In this document: in pieces, positions 15,202 to 24,450 of the stretch | How positions within the stretch are numbered: the first letter of the stretch is position 1 | Layout: every line of letters begins with the position of its first letter | Assembly: GCF_001668725.1 (NCBI RefSeq) | Contig: NZ_LZKL01000127.1 | Location: forward strand, 62,001 to 126,000 | DNA length: 64,000 nucleotides | Source: Mycobacterium sp. E787 | Lineage (GTDB): Bacteria > Actinomycetota > Actinomycetes > Mycobacteriales > Mycobacteriaceae | Direction: 5' to 3' | Made by a program: the position numbers and the translations under genes | The notes under the pieces: model-generated | Told to the model about the DNA's origin: nothing | Seen by the model: only the letters and a program-made list of their open reading frames with translations | Database searches by the model: none

Positions 15202-18200
15202 ATGATGCGCGTCAGTCGCAGCCTGCGTAAGTACCGCTGGTTGGTCTTCACAGGCTGGTTGCTGGCATTGGTGCCCGCGGTGTATCTGGCGATGTCGGAG
15301 TCGGGAAACCTCACCGGCGGCGGTTTCGAGGTGGCCGGGTCCCAGTCGCTGGCCGTGCACGATCAGCTCGAGGATCTCTACCACGACCAGGGCGCATCGT
15401 CGTTGGCGCTGGTCGCGGCCCCGCGACCGGACGCCAGCTACGCCGACATCAACGACGCGGTCGCGATGCTGCGGCAGGTCGCCGGCGAGTTCCCCGGCGT
15501 CACCGAGGTGCCCAACCCCGGCCAGCGACCGCCGCAGCCCGACCGTCCGTACGTGGTGTCGCTGCGGCTGGACGCGCGCAACGCCGGCACCAGCGACCTC
15601 GCCAAGCAGCTGCAACGGAAGGTCGGTGTCAGGGGCGACCAGTCGGGCCAGACCGCCAACGGCCGGGTGCGGCTCTACGTGATCGGCCAGGGCGCACTGA
15701 GCGCCGCGGCGGCGGCGAACACCAAGCACGACATCGCCGCCGCCGAAAAATGGAACCTGCCGATCATCCTGATCGTCCTGCTGGCGGTGTTCGGTTCGCT
15801 GGCCGCCGCGACCATCCCGCTGGCCCTCGGCGCCTGCACCGTCGTGGTCACGATGGGCCTGGTCTACCTGTTGTCGACGTACACCACCATGTCGGTGTTC
15901 GTGACGTCGACGGTGTCGATGTTCGGCATCGCGCTCGCCGTCGACTATTCGTTGTTCATCCTGATGCGCTTCCGCGAGGAACTGCGCGCCGGCCGCCAGC
16001 CGAACGAGGCCGTCGACGCCGCGATGGCCACCTCCGGGCTGGCGGTGGTGCTGTCGGGGATGACCGTCGTCGCCTCCCTGACCGGCATCTACATCATCAA
16101 CACCCCGGCGCTGAAGTCGATGGCCACCGGCGCGATCCTGGCCGTAGCGGTCGCGATGCTCTCGGCGGCCACCCTGACGCCGGCGGTGCTGGCGACCTTC
16201 GGCCGGGCGGCCGCCAAGCGCTCGCGCCTCTTCCACTGGTCGCGCCAGCCCGAGGGCAGCCAGTCCCGGTTCTGGAATCGCTGGATCGGCTGGGTGATGC
16301 GTCGCCCGTGGGCGTCGGCGGTGGCGGCGTCGGTGGTGCTGCTGCTGATGGCCGTGCCGGCGGGATCGATGGTGCTGGGCAACAGCCTGCTGCGCCAGTT
16401 CGACTCGTCGCATGAGATCCGGGCCGGGGTCGGCGCGGCGGCGCAGGCGCTCGGGCCCGGCGCGCTGGGGCCGATCCGGGTGCTGATCAGCTTTCCCGAC
16501 GGCGGCGCCGCCTCACCCGAGCACAGCCAGACGGTCGCCGCGATCCGCCAGAAGATGACGCAGGCCCCCAACATCGTCTCGGTGTCGCCGCCGCAATTCG
16601 CCGAGGACAATGGGAGCGCACTGCTGTCGGCGGTATTGTCGGTGGACCCCGAGGACATGAAGGCCCGCGACACCGTCGGCTGGATGCGCGTGCAGCTGTC
16701 CAAGGTGCCCGACCCGGGCACGGCGCGGGTCGACGTCGGCGGCCCGACCGCGCTGATCAAGGACTTCGACGACCGGGTGTCGCAAACCGAGCCGTTCGTG
16801 CTGCTCTTCGTGGCGCTGATCGCCTTCGTGATGCTGCTGATCTCCATCCACTCGGTGTTCTTGGCGTTCAAGGGCGTCCTGATGACGCTGCTGTCCGTCG
16901 CCGCCGCCTACGGCAGCCTGGTGATGGTCTTCCAGTGGGGCTGGTTGCGGGGCCTGGGTTTCACCCAGATCAGCTCGATCGACAGCACCGTCCCGCCGCT
17001 GGTGCTGGCGATGACGTTCGGGCTGTCGATGGACTACGAGATCTTCCTGCTCACCCGCATCCGGGAGCGCTTCCTGCACTCCGGGAACACCCGCGACGCG
17101 GTCGCCTACGGCGTGAGCACCAGCGCCCGCACGATCACCAGCGCCGCCTTGATCATGATCGCGGTGTTCATCGGCTTCGCGTTCGCCGGTATGCCGCTGG
17201 TGGCCGAGATCGGCGTGGCGTGCGCCGTCGCGATCGCGGTGGACGCCACGGTGGTGCGGCTCGTCCTGGTCCCTGCGCTGATGGCGATGTTCGCCCAGTG
17301 GAACTGGTGGCTGCCCGACTGGCTGCGCCGCATCTTGCCGTCGGTCGACTTCGACAGGCCGCTGCCCGAGGTCGACCTCGGCGACGTGGTGGTCATCCCC
17401 GACGACATCTCCGCGCTGGCGGCGCCCAGCGCCGACCTGCGCATGGTGCTCAAGTCGGCCGCGAAGCTCAAACACCTTGCGCCCGACGCCATTTGCGTGG
17501 CCGACCCGCTGGCCTTCACCGGCTGCGGCCGCAACGGCACGGCGGGCCACGCCGGCTTTGAGAAAGGCCCCGCCGGGAGCCGGGGGCTCGGCCCCGGGCA
17601 GATTCCGCACCAGGTCAACATCGACGACGAGGCGGGGGCCGACGTGAGCCCGGCGGCCAGGAACGGCAGCAACGGTCACCCGGGCGCCAAGAAGCCGGCC
17701 GTCGGCCGGGCGTCGCGCAACGGCATCGCCCGCGCGATCGCGGGGGACCGCCCCGTTCATCCCGTCACGCTGTGGCGGGGACGGCTGTCGGTCGCCATCG
17801 ACGCGCTGGAGACCGGCGTCGAGGAGTGCGACCCCCCGCGATACGAGCGGCGCAGCCCGGTGGAAACCACCAACGTGCAGCTGCCCACCGGTGACCGCCT
17901 GCTCGTCCCGACCGGCGCGGAGGCGCTGCGGCTCAAGGGCTACCTGATCATGTGCCGTAACAGCAGCCGCGATTACGCCGAATTTGCTGACATGGTGGAC
18001 ACCGTGGAGCCGCAGACCGCCGCGGTGGTGCTCTCCGGCATGGACAGGTATTACTGGTGTCAAACGCCCAGGCGGGAGTGGATGGCGACGCAGCTGGTCC
18101 GCCGGCTCGCGGATCCGCATCCGTCCGATTTGGGCGACAACGGGTGGTCGGAGCCCGACGCCAGGGCAAACTGGGAAGATGTCCGGCAGCGCTGCCTGTC

Positions 18201-18234
18201 GGTGGCCGTAGCGATGCTGGAGGAGGCGAGGTGA
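15202..18234 (+). CDS. mmpL11: MmpL11, RND-family lipid exporter
   Basis: A 1010-aa RND transporter; in mycobacteria MmpL11 exports monomeromycolyl diacylglycerol and mycolate wax esters and has been linked to heme uptake. The start MMRVSRSLRKYRW matches the family. Twelve membrane segments surround two periplasmic domains, and the proton-relay Asp-Tyr pairs are D248-Y249 (AVDYSLFILMR) and D611-Y612 (SMDYEIFLLTR). The C-terminal cytoplasmic domain (about 720-1010) is long, with a basic low-complexity linker. The GTG of the next gene overlaps the stop (GTGA). Confidence 0.95.
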   Translation: MMRVSRSLRKYRWLVFTGWLLALVPAVYLAMSESGNLTGGGFEVAGSQSLAVHDQLEDLYHDQGASSLALVAAPRPDASYADINDAVAMLRQVAGEFPGVTEVPNPGQRPPQPDRPYVVSLRLDARNAGTSDLAKQLQRKVGVRGDQSGQTANGRVRLYVIGQGALSAAAAANTKHDIAAAEKWNLPIILIVLLAVFGSLAAATIPLALGACTVVVTMGLVYLLSTYTTMSVFVTSTVSMFGIALAVDYSLFILMRFREELRAGRQPNEAVDAAMATSGLAVVLSGMTVVASLTGIYIINTPALKSMATGAILAVAVAMLSAATLTPAVLATFGRAAAKRSRLFHWSRQPEGSQSRFWNRWIGWVMRRPWASAVAASVVLLLMAVPAGSMVLGNSLLRQFDSSHEIRAGVGAAAQALGPGALGPIRVLISFPDGGAASPEHSQTVAAIRQKMTQAPNIVSVSPPQFAEDNGSALLSAVLSVDPEDMKARDTVGWMRVQLSKVPDPGTARVDVGGPTALIKDFDDRVSQTEPFVLLFVALIAFVMLLISIHSVFLAFKGVLMTLLSVAAAYGSLVMVFQWGWLRGLGFTQISSIDSTVPPLVLAMTFGLSMDYEIFLLTRIRERFLHSGNTRDAVAYGVSTSARTITSAALIMIAVFIGFAFAGMPLVAEIGVACAVAIAVDATVVRLVLVPALMAMFAQWNWWLPDWLRRILPSVDFDRPLPEVDLGDVVVIPDDISALAAPSADLRMVLKSAAKLKHLAPDAICVADPLAFTGCGRNGTAGHAGFEKGPAGSRGLGPGQIPHQVNIDDEAGADVSPAARNGSNGHPGAKKPAVGRASRNGIARAIAGDRPVHPVTLWRGRLSVAIDALETGVEECDPPRYERRSPVETTNVQLPTGDRLLVPTGAEALRLKGYLIMCRNSSRDYAEFADMVDTVEPQTAAVVLSGMDRYYWCQTPRREWMATQLVRRLADPHPSDLGDNGWSEPDARANWEDVRQRCLSVAVAMLEEAR

Positions 18235-18767
18235 CGTTGGCATCCGAGCGACGCCCGGCGCCGCCGCCCCAGCCGCCCGCCGGCGAACGGCGCAGCCCCA
18301 ACGGGGCACCTCCGGAACCTTTTCAGGACCCCGAGCAGCCGGTGGAGTTCTGGCCGACGGCCGCCATCCGCTCGGCCCTGCAGGGCGGTGACATCGCGAC
18401 CTGGAAGCGCATCGCCGCCGCGCTGAAGCGCGATCCGTACGGCCGGACGGCCCGCCAGGTCGAGGAGGTCCTCGAGGGGACGCGGCCCTACGGCATCTCC
18501 AAGGCGCTGTGGGAGGTGCTGGAGCGCGCCCGCACCCACCTGGAGGCCAACGAACGCGCCGAGGTGGCGCGCCACGTGCGGCTGCTGATCGACCGGTCCG
18601 GCCTGGGCGAGCAGGAATTCGCGTCGCGCATCGGGGTGTCGTCCGAGGACCTGGCCACCTACCTGGACGGCAGCATCAGCCCGACGTCGGCGCTGATGAT
18701 CCGGATGCGCCGGCTGTCGGACCGGTTCGTCAAGGTCAAGTCCGCGCGGTCGACCGAATCCAACTGA
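18231..18767 (+). CDS. Small HTH-type protein coupled to mmpL11 (Rv0201c-like)
   Basis: A 178-aa cytosolic protein of unknown role. A Pro-rich N-terminus (1 to about 40) is followed by EFWPTAAIRSALQGGDIATW and a helical region. The C-terminal part LGEQEFASRIGVSSEDLATY resembles an XRE-type helix-turn-helix. The GTG start overlaps the mmpL11 stop by four bases and has GGAGGAGG upstream, so expression is tied to mmpL11. It could be a regulator or a partner of the transporter; I cannot choose between them. Confidence 0.75.
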   Translation: MTLASERRPAPPPQPPAGERRSPNGAPPEPFQDPEQPVEFWPTAAIRSALQGGDIATWKRIAAALKRDPYGRTARQVEEVLEGTRPYGISKALWEVLERARTHLEANERAEVARHVRLLIDRSGLGEQEFASRIGVSSEDLATYLDGSISPTSALMIRMRRLSDRFVKVKSARSTESN

Positions 18768-19457
18768 TCAACGGGAGTTGATCGGCCGCACGTCGGCCAC
18801 CAGCCAGGTGCCGCCCTTCTTGGCCAGGGTCAACCGCAACGCGGGAGCGACCTGTGTGGGCGGCTGGCCGGGCGCGTTCTGCGTCACCCGCAGGATCACC
18901 GCCACGCTGGCCGCCGACGGCCCGAGGGCCTCTACCCCGGCCGCCAGCGTCGCGGCCTGGGCGGTGACGTTGTGCTGGGCCAGGTCTGCGCTCGACTTCT
19001 GGTACTGCTCGCGGAAGGCGGCCGCCTGCTCGGGCATCATCAGCGCCGCGGCCCGGTCGAGGGAGCTGGCCGGCGCGCCGGGGGTGAACGACGCCATCGC
19101 CTCGGCCATCCCGGTCGCGACCGACACCACCTCCCGGGAATCCTTCTTGAAGTCGCGGTCCGCCCTCGTCCAGTGCGTATAGCCGGTCAGCACCGCCGCG
19201 CACAGGGCCGCCGCGCACAGCAGCACCACGGCCAGCCGCAGCCCCGGCGCGTCGTCGTCGGTGCCGACGCTGACCGAATCGCGGCGCAGCAACCAGAAAT
19301 TGACGCCGACGCCCTCGGCGATCAGCACCAGCAGCGCCGTGCACCCCGCGACCCACCACACCGGCCAGCCGAGAACCACCCCGATCGCCAGCAGGGCGGC
19401 GACGGCGGCCAGCGGCGCCGCGATGTCGAAGGCCAGCAGCCGCCACAGGTTTCTCAT
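18768..19457 (-). CDS. omamB: OmamB, orphaned Mce-associated membrane protein
   Basis: A 229-aa protein equivalent to Rv0200. Hydrophobic segments at about 9-30, 32-50 and 76-96 are followed by an extracytoplasmic Mce-associated-type domain ending in the conserved LAKKGGTWLVADVRPI pattern. Such proteins assist Mce transporters outside the mce operons. It is the second gene of a pair: its ATG overlaps the omamA stop (ATGA). The gene stops one base after the convergent HTH gene. Confidence 0.85.
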   Translation of the reverse strand: MRNLWRLLAFDIAAPLAAVAALLAIGVVLGWPVWWVAGCTALLVLIAEGVGVNFWLLRRDSVSVGTDDDAPGLRLAVVLLCAAALCAAVLTGYTHWTRADRDFKKDSREVVSVATGMAEAMASFTPGAPASSLDRAAALMMPEQAAAFREQYQKSSADLAQHNVTAQAATLAAGVEALGPSAASVAVILRVTQNAPGQPPTQVAPALRLTLAKKGGTWLVADVRPINSR

Positions 19458-20113
19458 CGGATGGATCCCAGCCCGGAGATCATCAGCTTGCCGTCCACGT
19501 CGGAGACGTCGAGGCGCAGGTTCCAGTGCACCACCTGCGGCTTGGCCCCGACGTTCTCGCTGACCGACGTCGCGACCACCATCACCGAGTCCGTCCGGCT
19601 GGCGAACGGCGGCAGCTTGGTGGTGACCACCTCCCGGGGAGGCCTGCCGCCCCCCGGCTGGGTGTCCGGGTCGCGGCGCACCGTTTCGATCGCCACCGCC
19701 TCGATCCGCCCGGCGCTCTGCGACTGCAGCTTCTGCACCACCTGCCGGTAGGGCTCCACGGCCGCGTCGAAGTCGGTGTTGAGCTCCCCGACGGTGCCGT
19801 CGTGCAGCTTCTGCAAGCTCGAGTCGATGTTGCCGCTGTTCATGTTGATCAGCACGCCGGTCCACTCGGCGGCGGTCTGCATGACGCGGGTCAGATAGGC
19901 CCGCTCGCCCAGCTCGTCGCGGTGCGCCGACCAGATGAGGTAGCAGAACACCACCGCGGCCACCGCCAGCACGCCCAGCACGGTCGACGCGATGCCGTAC
20001 GGGGAAAAGATGCGGCCGCCCGGTCCGGGCCCTGGGGCGCCGGCTTCGGACTCGACGTCGTCCTCGGATTCGACGTCGTCTTCGGAGTCGACCTCGTCGG
20101 CGTCGGCGGACAT
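19454..20113 (-). CDS. omamA: OmamA, orphaned Mce-associated membrane protein
   Basis: A 219-aa protein equivalent to Rv0199, which in M. tuberculosis stabilises the shared Mce ATPase MceG and is needed for Mce1 and Mce4 import. The cytoplasmic N-terminus is strongly acidic with a threefold ESEDDV-type repeat, then one membrane helix (about 44-65, STVLGVLAVAAVVFCYLIW) and a periplasmic NTF2-like Mce-associated domain. The start MSADADEV gives the family length; an ATG five codons upstream is possible. It is divergent from zmp1, only 41 bp away. Confidence 0.88.
   Translation of the reverse strand: MSADADEVDSEDDVESEDDVESEAGAPGPGPGGRIFSPYGIASTVLGVLAVAAVVFCYLIWSAHRDELGERAYLTRVMQTAAEWTGVLINMNSGNIDSSLQKLHDGTVGELNTDFDAAVEPYRQVVQKLQSQSAGRIEAVAIETVRRDPDTQPGGGRPPREVVTTKLPPFASRTDSVMVVATSVSENVGAKPQVVHWNLRLDVSDVDGKLMISGLGSIR
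20048..20101. repeat. Three tandem 18-bp units in omamA
   Basis: Three consecutive units of the pattern GGAnTCGACGTCGTCyTC (plus-strand reading) start at 20048, 20066 and 20084; the third is the most diverged. They keep frame and encode the acidic ESEDDV repeats at the OmamA N-terminus, so unit number could vary between strains without breaking the gene. Confidence 0.7.
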
Positions 20114-20154
20114 GGGCGATCGTTGCACCCAAAAGAAGCTGGCAGGATGGCGGG

Positions 20155-22140
20155 GTGACTGTAGAGGCCATCCGATCGGGATTAGACCTGAGCTTTGTCG
20201 ACGCGAACGCCCGCCCCCAGGACGACCTGTTCGGCCATGTCAACGGCCGCTGGCTGGCCGACTACGAGATCCCCCCGGACCGGGCGACCGACGGCGCGTT
20301 CCGGCAGCTGTTCGACCGCGCCGAGGAACAGGTTCGCGACCTGATCGAGGAGGCCGGCCGGCAGGGCGCCCCGGCGGGCAGCGACGAACAACGCATCGGT
20401 GACCTCTACGGCAGCTTCCTCGACGAACAAGCCGTCGAGCGCCGCGGCCTGGCGCCGCTGCTCGACGAACTGGCCCTGATCGACGACTGCGCGGACCCCG
20501 ACGCCCTGGCCGCGGTGCTCGGCGCCCTGCAACGCACCGGTGTCGGCGGCGGCGTGGCGTTCTACGTGGACACCGACGCCAAGAACTCGGCCCGCTACCT
20601 GATGCACTTCTCGCAGTCGGGGATCGGACTGCCCGACGAGTCGTACTTCCGTGAGGAGCGGCACGCCGCCGTGCTCGCCGCGTACCCGGGGCATATCGCG
20701 CGGATGTTCGGCCTGGTCGTCGGCGGCGATCACGCGGACGCCGCGGCCCGTATCGTGGCGCTGGAGAGCAAACTCGCGGCCGCGCACTGGGACGTGGTGA
20801 AGCGCCGCGACGCCGACCTGAGCTACAACCTGCGCGCCTTCGCCGAGTTGCGGGACGAGGCAACCGGTTTCGACTGGGCCGGCTGGGCGGCGGCGCTGGG
20901 CAGCACGCGCGACGCCCTCGCGGAAGTGGTTGTGCGCCAACCGGATTACCTGGCCGCGTTCGCGGCGCTGTGGGACAGCGAGGACATCGAGGACTGGAAG
21001 CTCTGGGCGCGGTGGCGGGTGATCCGCGCCCGCGCGTCCTGGCTGACCGATGAGCTGGTCGCCGCCGACTTCGAGTTCTATGGCCGCCTGCTGACCGGCG
21101 CCGAGCAGATCCGCGAGCGCTGGAAGCGCGCGGTGTCGCTGGTGGAGAGCCTGTTGGGCGACGCGGTCGGAAAGCTGTACGTGCAGCGACATTTCCCGCC
21201 GGGCGCCAAGGCCCGCATCGACGCCCTGGTGGACAACCTCAAGGCCGCGTACCGGGAGTCCATCAGCGAGCTGGACTGGATGACGCCGCAGACCCGCGAG
21301 CGCGCGCTGAGGAAGCTGGAGAAGTTCACCGCCAAGGTCGGCTACCCGGTCAAGTGGCGGGACTACTCCGCGCTGGTGATCGACCGCAACGACCTGTACG
21401 GCAACTACCGGCGCGGGTACGCGGTCAATCACGACCGCGAGCTGGCCAAGCTCGGCGGTCCGGTGGACCGCGACGAGTGGTTCATGACGCCGCAGACCGT
21501 CAACGCGTACTACAACCCGGGCATGAACGAAATCGTCTTCCCCGCGGCCATTTTGCAGCCGCCGTTCTTCGACGCCGAGGCGGACGACGCCGCCAACTAC
21601 GGCGGCATCGGGTCGGTGATCGGTCACGAGATCGGGCACGGCTTCGACGACCAGGGTGCCAAGTACGACGGCGACGGCAACCTGGTCGACTGGTGGACCG
21701 ACGACGACCGCACCGAGTTCGGCGCCCGCACCAGGGCGCTGATCGAGCAGTACGACGCGTACGTGCCGCGAGCACTCGCCGAACATCAGGGCCCGCCCCA
21801 TGTTCAAGGCGCCTTCACCGTGGGCGAGAACATCGGCGACCTCGGCGGGTTGTCGATTGCGCTGCTCGCCTACCAGTTGTCGCTGAACGGCGAGCCCGCC
21901 CCCGTCATCGACGGACTCACCGGCGTGCAGCGCGTGTTCTACGGCTGGGCCCAGGTGTGGCGCACCAAATCCCGTGACGCGGAAGCGATCCGGCGCCTGG
22001 CGGTCGACCCGCATTCGCCGCCGGAGTTCCGTTGCAACGGCGTCGTCCGCAACATGGACGCCTTCTACGACGCCTTCGGCGTGGCCGAGGGTGACGCCCT
22101 GTACCTGGAGCCCGGGCGGCGCGTGCGCATCTGGAACTAG
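20155..22140 (+). CDS. zmp1: Zmp1, M13-family zinc metalloprotease
   Basis: A 661-aa neprilysin-like (M13) endopeptidase; in M. tuberculosis Zmp1 is implicated in interference with inflammasome activation and phagosome maturation. The zinc motif is His491-Glu492-x2-His495 (VIGHEIGHGFDDQG), with the third ligand in ENIGDLGG (Glu558). The substrate-side NAYYNPGMNEIVFPAAI motif precedes it. There is no signal peptide, as in the known homologue. The GTG start has a -10-like CAGGAT ending six bases upstream and no Shine-Dalgarno, which suggests a leaderless mRNA. Copy 3 of the palindrome repeat follows the gene. Confidence 0.95.
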   Translation: MTVEAIRSGLDLSFVDANARPQDDLFGHVNGRWLADYEIPPDRATDGAFRQLFDRAEEQVRDLIEEAGRQGAPAGSDEQRIGDLYGSFLDEQAVERRGLAPLLDELALIDDCADPDALAAVLGALQRTGVGGGVAFYVDTDAKNSARYLMHFSQSGIGLPDESYFREERHAAVLAAYPGHIARMFGLVVGGDHADAAARIVALESKLAAAHWDVVKRRDADLSYNLRAFAELRDEATGFDWAGWAAALGSTRDALAEVVVRQPDYLAAFAALWDSEDIEDWKLWARWRVIRARASWLTDELVAADFEFYGRLLTGAEQIRERWKRAVSLVESLLGDAVGKLYVQRHFPPGAKARIDALVDNLKAAYRESISELDWMTPQTRERALRKLEKFTAKVGYPVKWRDYSALVIDRNDLYGNYRRGYAVNHDRELAKLGGPVDRDEWFMTPQTVNAYYNPGMNEIVFPAAILQPPFFDAEADDAANYGGIGSVIGHEIGHGFDDQGAKYDGDGNLVDWWTDDDRTEFGARTRALIEQYDAYVPRALAEHQGPPHVQGAFTVGENIGDLGGLSIALLAYQLSLNGEPAPVIDGLTGVQRVFYGWAQVWRTKSRDAEAIRRLAVDPHSPPEFRCNGVVRNMDAFYDAFGVAEGDALYLEPGRRVRIWN

Positions 22141-22153
22141 GCCGCCTTATCTG

Positions 22154-22213
22154 GCGAGCAGACGCAAAAGCGCCGCGACACGCCGTCAAACGGGAATTTT
22201 TGTGTCTGCTCGG
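22154..22213. terminator. Terminator-like palindrome between zmp1 and the oxidoreductase gene (copy 3, degenerate)
   Basis: The left arm GCGAGCAGACGCAAAA (22154-22169) pairs with TTTTGTGTCTGCTCG (22198-22212), allowing one G:T. The inner CCCC/GGGG part of the other copies is lost, but the loop shares GACACGCCGT with copy 1. It lies between convergent genes. The right arm is inside the last codons of the oxidoreductase (CRADTKIPV) and its stop codon lies in the loop. Confidence 0.65.
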
Positions 22214-24450
22214 CACAATTCGATGCGGGCGGGCACGTGCTTGTGCCAGGGCGTGCCGGCGTAGGGGTCGCGCCATTGGGTGGACGTCAGCGCGTTCGGG
22301 GCGACACCGGGCGTGACGACGTTGCCGTCGTCGTCGACGTAGTCCAGGCCGAAACCGTTGGGCAGGGAAGCGTGCCCGGCGAGCATGGTCTCGGTGATCT
22401 CGACCGTCGCCTCGGCGCTGCCGGCCGCGGTGCTGATGCGGGCCCGTGCACCGTCCACCAGTCCGAGGTCCTGCGCGTCCTCGACGCTGACCCGCAGCGC
22501 CCCGTCGGCATCGCGTTTGCGCCAGGACGGGTCGCGGAAGATGTCGTTGGCGGTGTAGGCGCGCCGCTCCCCCACCGACAGCACGATCGGAAACTCCGGT
22601 GTGGTCAGCCGGGCCGGCGTCGCGGCCAAGGCCCTTAGCTCGTCGAGCATTTCGGGGATCTCCAGCGCGATCTTGTGGTCGGCGTGGCCGATCAGGACGA
22701 AGTCGTCCTGGTACTCGTGCCGGGTGAAGGTGACGCCCGACGGGTTGTCGAGGATCGCGTCGAACAGCGCGTTGCCGTCGGCGTGGCCGGCCCGCCGCAC
22801 GGCCTCGGGGTAGGCCATCGCTGTCTTCTGGGCCAGCCCCCACGCGGCGGCCGCGCCGGCCAACCCGTCGGGCAGCGTCGGACCCAGCGTCTCGTAGAGA
22901 ACATACGGAACCAGTTTCGCCATCGTCGGGTTGCTCGCCACCGCGGTCAGGAACGCCTCGGTGTAGGACTGGCGGCCGCGCCGCGCGGCCTCGTGCAGCG
23001 GGCGCAACTCGGCATCGTCGAGCACGCCGAGCGCGCGCACCAGCCGCGCCCAGATCTCCGGCTCGGGCAGCGTGCCCGGCAACGGCGGCAGCAGCGGCCG
23101 GCGCAACTGGAAAGTGTTGGCGGGAAACTCGAAGTTGAAGAAGGTGGCCTCGCACTTCTCGAACTGCGACGCCGCGGGCAGCACGTAGTGGGCCAGCCGG
23201 GCGGTCTCGGTCATCGCGACGTCGACGACGACCATCAGCTCGAGGCTTTGGAAGGCTTCCCGGCACGCGGCCGAATTGGCCAGGGAATGCGCGGGATTCG
23301 CGCTTTCGACGATCATGGCCCGGAACCGGTCGGGGTGATCGGTCAGGATCTCCTCGGGCACCGCGTTGCTGGGGATCAACCCGGCGATGACGGGCGCACC
23401 GGTGACGGGCGTGCGGCCAGAGACGGTGCTGAACAGCGGCGCAAACGACGAATGCAGATGCTGGCCGCCCTTTTTCGCGAAGTTGCCGGTCAGGATCCAC
23501 AGCATCTTGTTCAGGTAGGAGCACAGCGTGCTGTTGGGCGCCTGCTGCACCCCGAGGTCCTCGAACACCGCGACGCTGCCGGCGGTGCCGATGCGCCGCG
23601 CCGCCGCGCGCAGCAGTTCCTCGTCGACCCCGCAGCGCTGCGCGTAGCCGGCGACCGGGACGTCGCGCAGCGCGGCGCGCACGGCGTCGGCGCCGTGCAC
23701 GTGCTGGGCGAGAAACACCTCGTTGCAAAGGTTTTCCTGGACGAGGACCGCGGCCAGCGCCGCCAGGCACCACGCGTCGGTTCCGGGCCGCGCCCGCAGG
23801 TGGAAGTCGGCCATCTTCGCGGTGTCGGTGAGCACCGGGTCGATCACGATCATCGAGCGCGCCGGGTCCTTGGCGATCTCGTTGAGCACCACGCGGGCGC
23901 GCGGGAAGCTCTGGGACATCCACGGGTTCTTGCCGACGAACACCGACACCTCGGCGTGCTCGAACTCGCCGCGGGTGTGCCCGCCGTACAGTTGGGCGTC
24001 GACCCACGCCTCGCCGGTCTTCTCCTGCGCCAACGCATTTGACCGGTACCTCGACCCGAGCGCCTTGAGGAACGCCCCGCTGTAGGCGCCGCCGAGGTGA
24101 TTGCCCTGACCCCCGCCGCCGTAGTAGAAGATCTTGTCGCCGCCGTAGGTGTCGCGGATCTGCTTGAACCCCTCGGCGATCTCGACAATCGCGGTGTCCC
24201 AGTCGATTTCCTCGAAGGTTCCGTCGGGGCGGCGGCGCATCGGCGCGGTCAGGCGGGCGCGGTTGTTCTGGTAGTGGTCGAGCCGCAGCGCCTTGTTACA
24301 GGTGTAGCCCTGCGACCCGGGGTGCGCCTTGTCGCCCCGGATGCGGGCCAGCCGGCCGTCTTCGACCTGGACCACGATGCCGCAGTTGCATTCGCAGAGG
24401 ATGCAGGCGGTGGGCTGCCAGTCGGTGGTGGTCTTTTCAGTTGTCGTCAT
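22186..24450 (-). CDS. Molybdopterin-dependent oxidoreductase with [4Fe-4S] N-domain (Rv0197-like)
   Basis: A 754-aa protein of the DMSO reductase/formate dehydrogenase superfamily. The N-terminal iron-sulfur motif is Cys16-x2-Cys19-x3-Cys23 with the fourth ligand Cys51 (YTCNKALR). The molybdopterin core follows, including EKTGEAWVD and FVGKNPWMSQS, and the C-terminal dinucleotide-binding domain ends with LPNGFGLDYVDDDG and NALTS. There is no twin-arginine signal, so the enzyme is cytosolic. The substrate is unknown; it may act as a nitrate- or formate-type reductase/dehydrogenase. Its ATG overlaps the TetR stop (ATGA). The C-terminal nine or so residues are encoded by a terminator repeat and are probably not functional. 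Confidence 0.9.
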   Translation of the reverse strand: MTTTEKTTTDWQPTACILCECNCGIVVQVEDGRLARIRGDKAHPGSQGYTCNKALRLDHYQNNRARLTAPMRRRPDGTFEEIDWDTAIVEIAEGFKQIRDTYGGDKIFYYGGGGQGNHLGGAYSGAFLKALGSRYRSNALAQEKTGEAWVDAQLYGGHTRGEFEHAEVSVFVGKNPWMSQSFPRARVVLNEIAKDPARSMIVIDPVLTDTAKMADFHLRARPGTDAWCLAALAAVLVQENLCNEVFLAQHVHGADAVRAALRDVPVAGYAQRCGVDEELLRAAARRIGTAGSVAVFEDLGVQQAPNSTLCSYLNKMLWILTGNFAKKGGQHLHSSFAPLFSTVSGRTPVTGAPVIAGLIPSNAVPEEILTDHPDRFRAMIVESANPAHSLANSAACREAFQSLELMVVVDVAMTETARLAHYVLPAASQFEKCEATFFNFEFPANTFQLRRPLLPPLPGTLPEPEIWARLVRALGVLDDAELRPLHEAARRGRQSYTEAFLTAVASNPTMAKLVPYVLYETLGPTLPDGLAGAAAAWGLAQKTAMAYPEAVRRAGHADGNALFDAILDNPSGVTFTRHEYQDDFVLIGHADHKIALEIPEMLDELRALAATPARLTTPEFPIVLSVGERRAYTANDIFRDPSWRKRDADGALRVSVEDAQDLGLVDGARARISTAAGSAEATVEITETMLAGHASLPNGFGLDYVDDDGNVVTPGVAPNALTSTQWRDPYAGTPWHKHVPARIELCRADTKIPV

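Noticed and set aside
20182..22014. Long open frame antisense to zmp1
   Set aside because: High-GC antisense shadow: it has no family motifs, biased low-complexity His/Arg/Val content and no ribosome site, while zmp1 on the other strand has a full HExxH signature.
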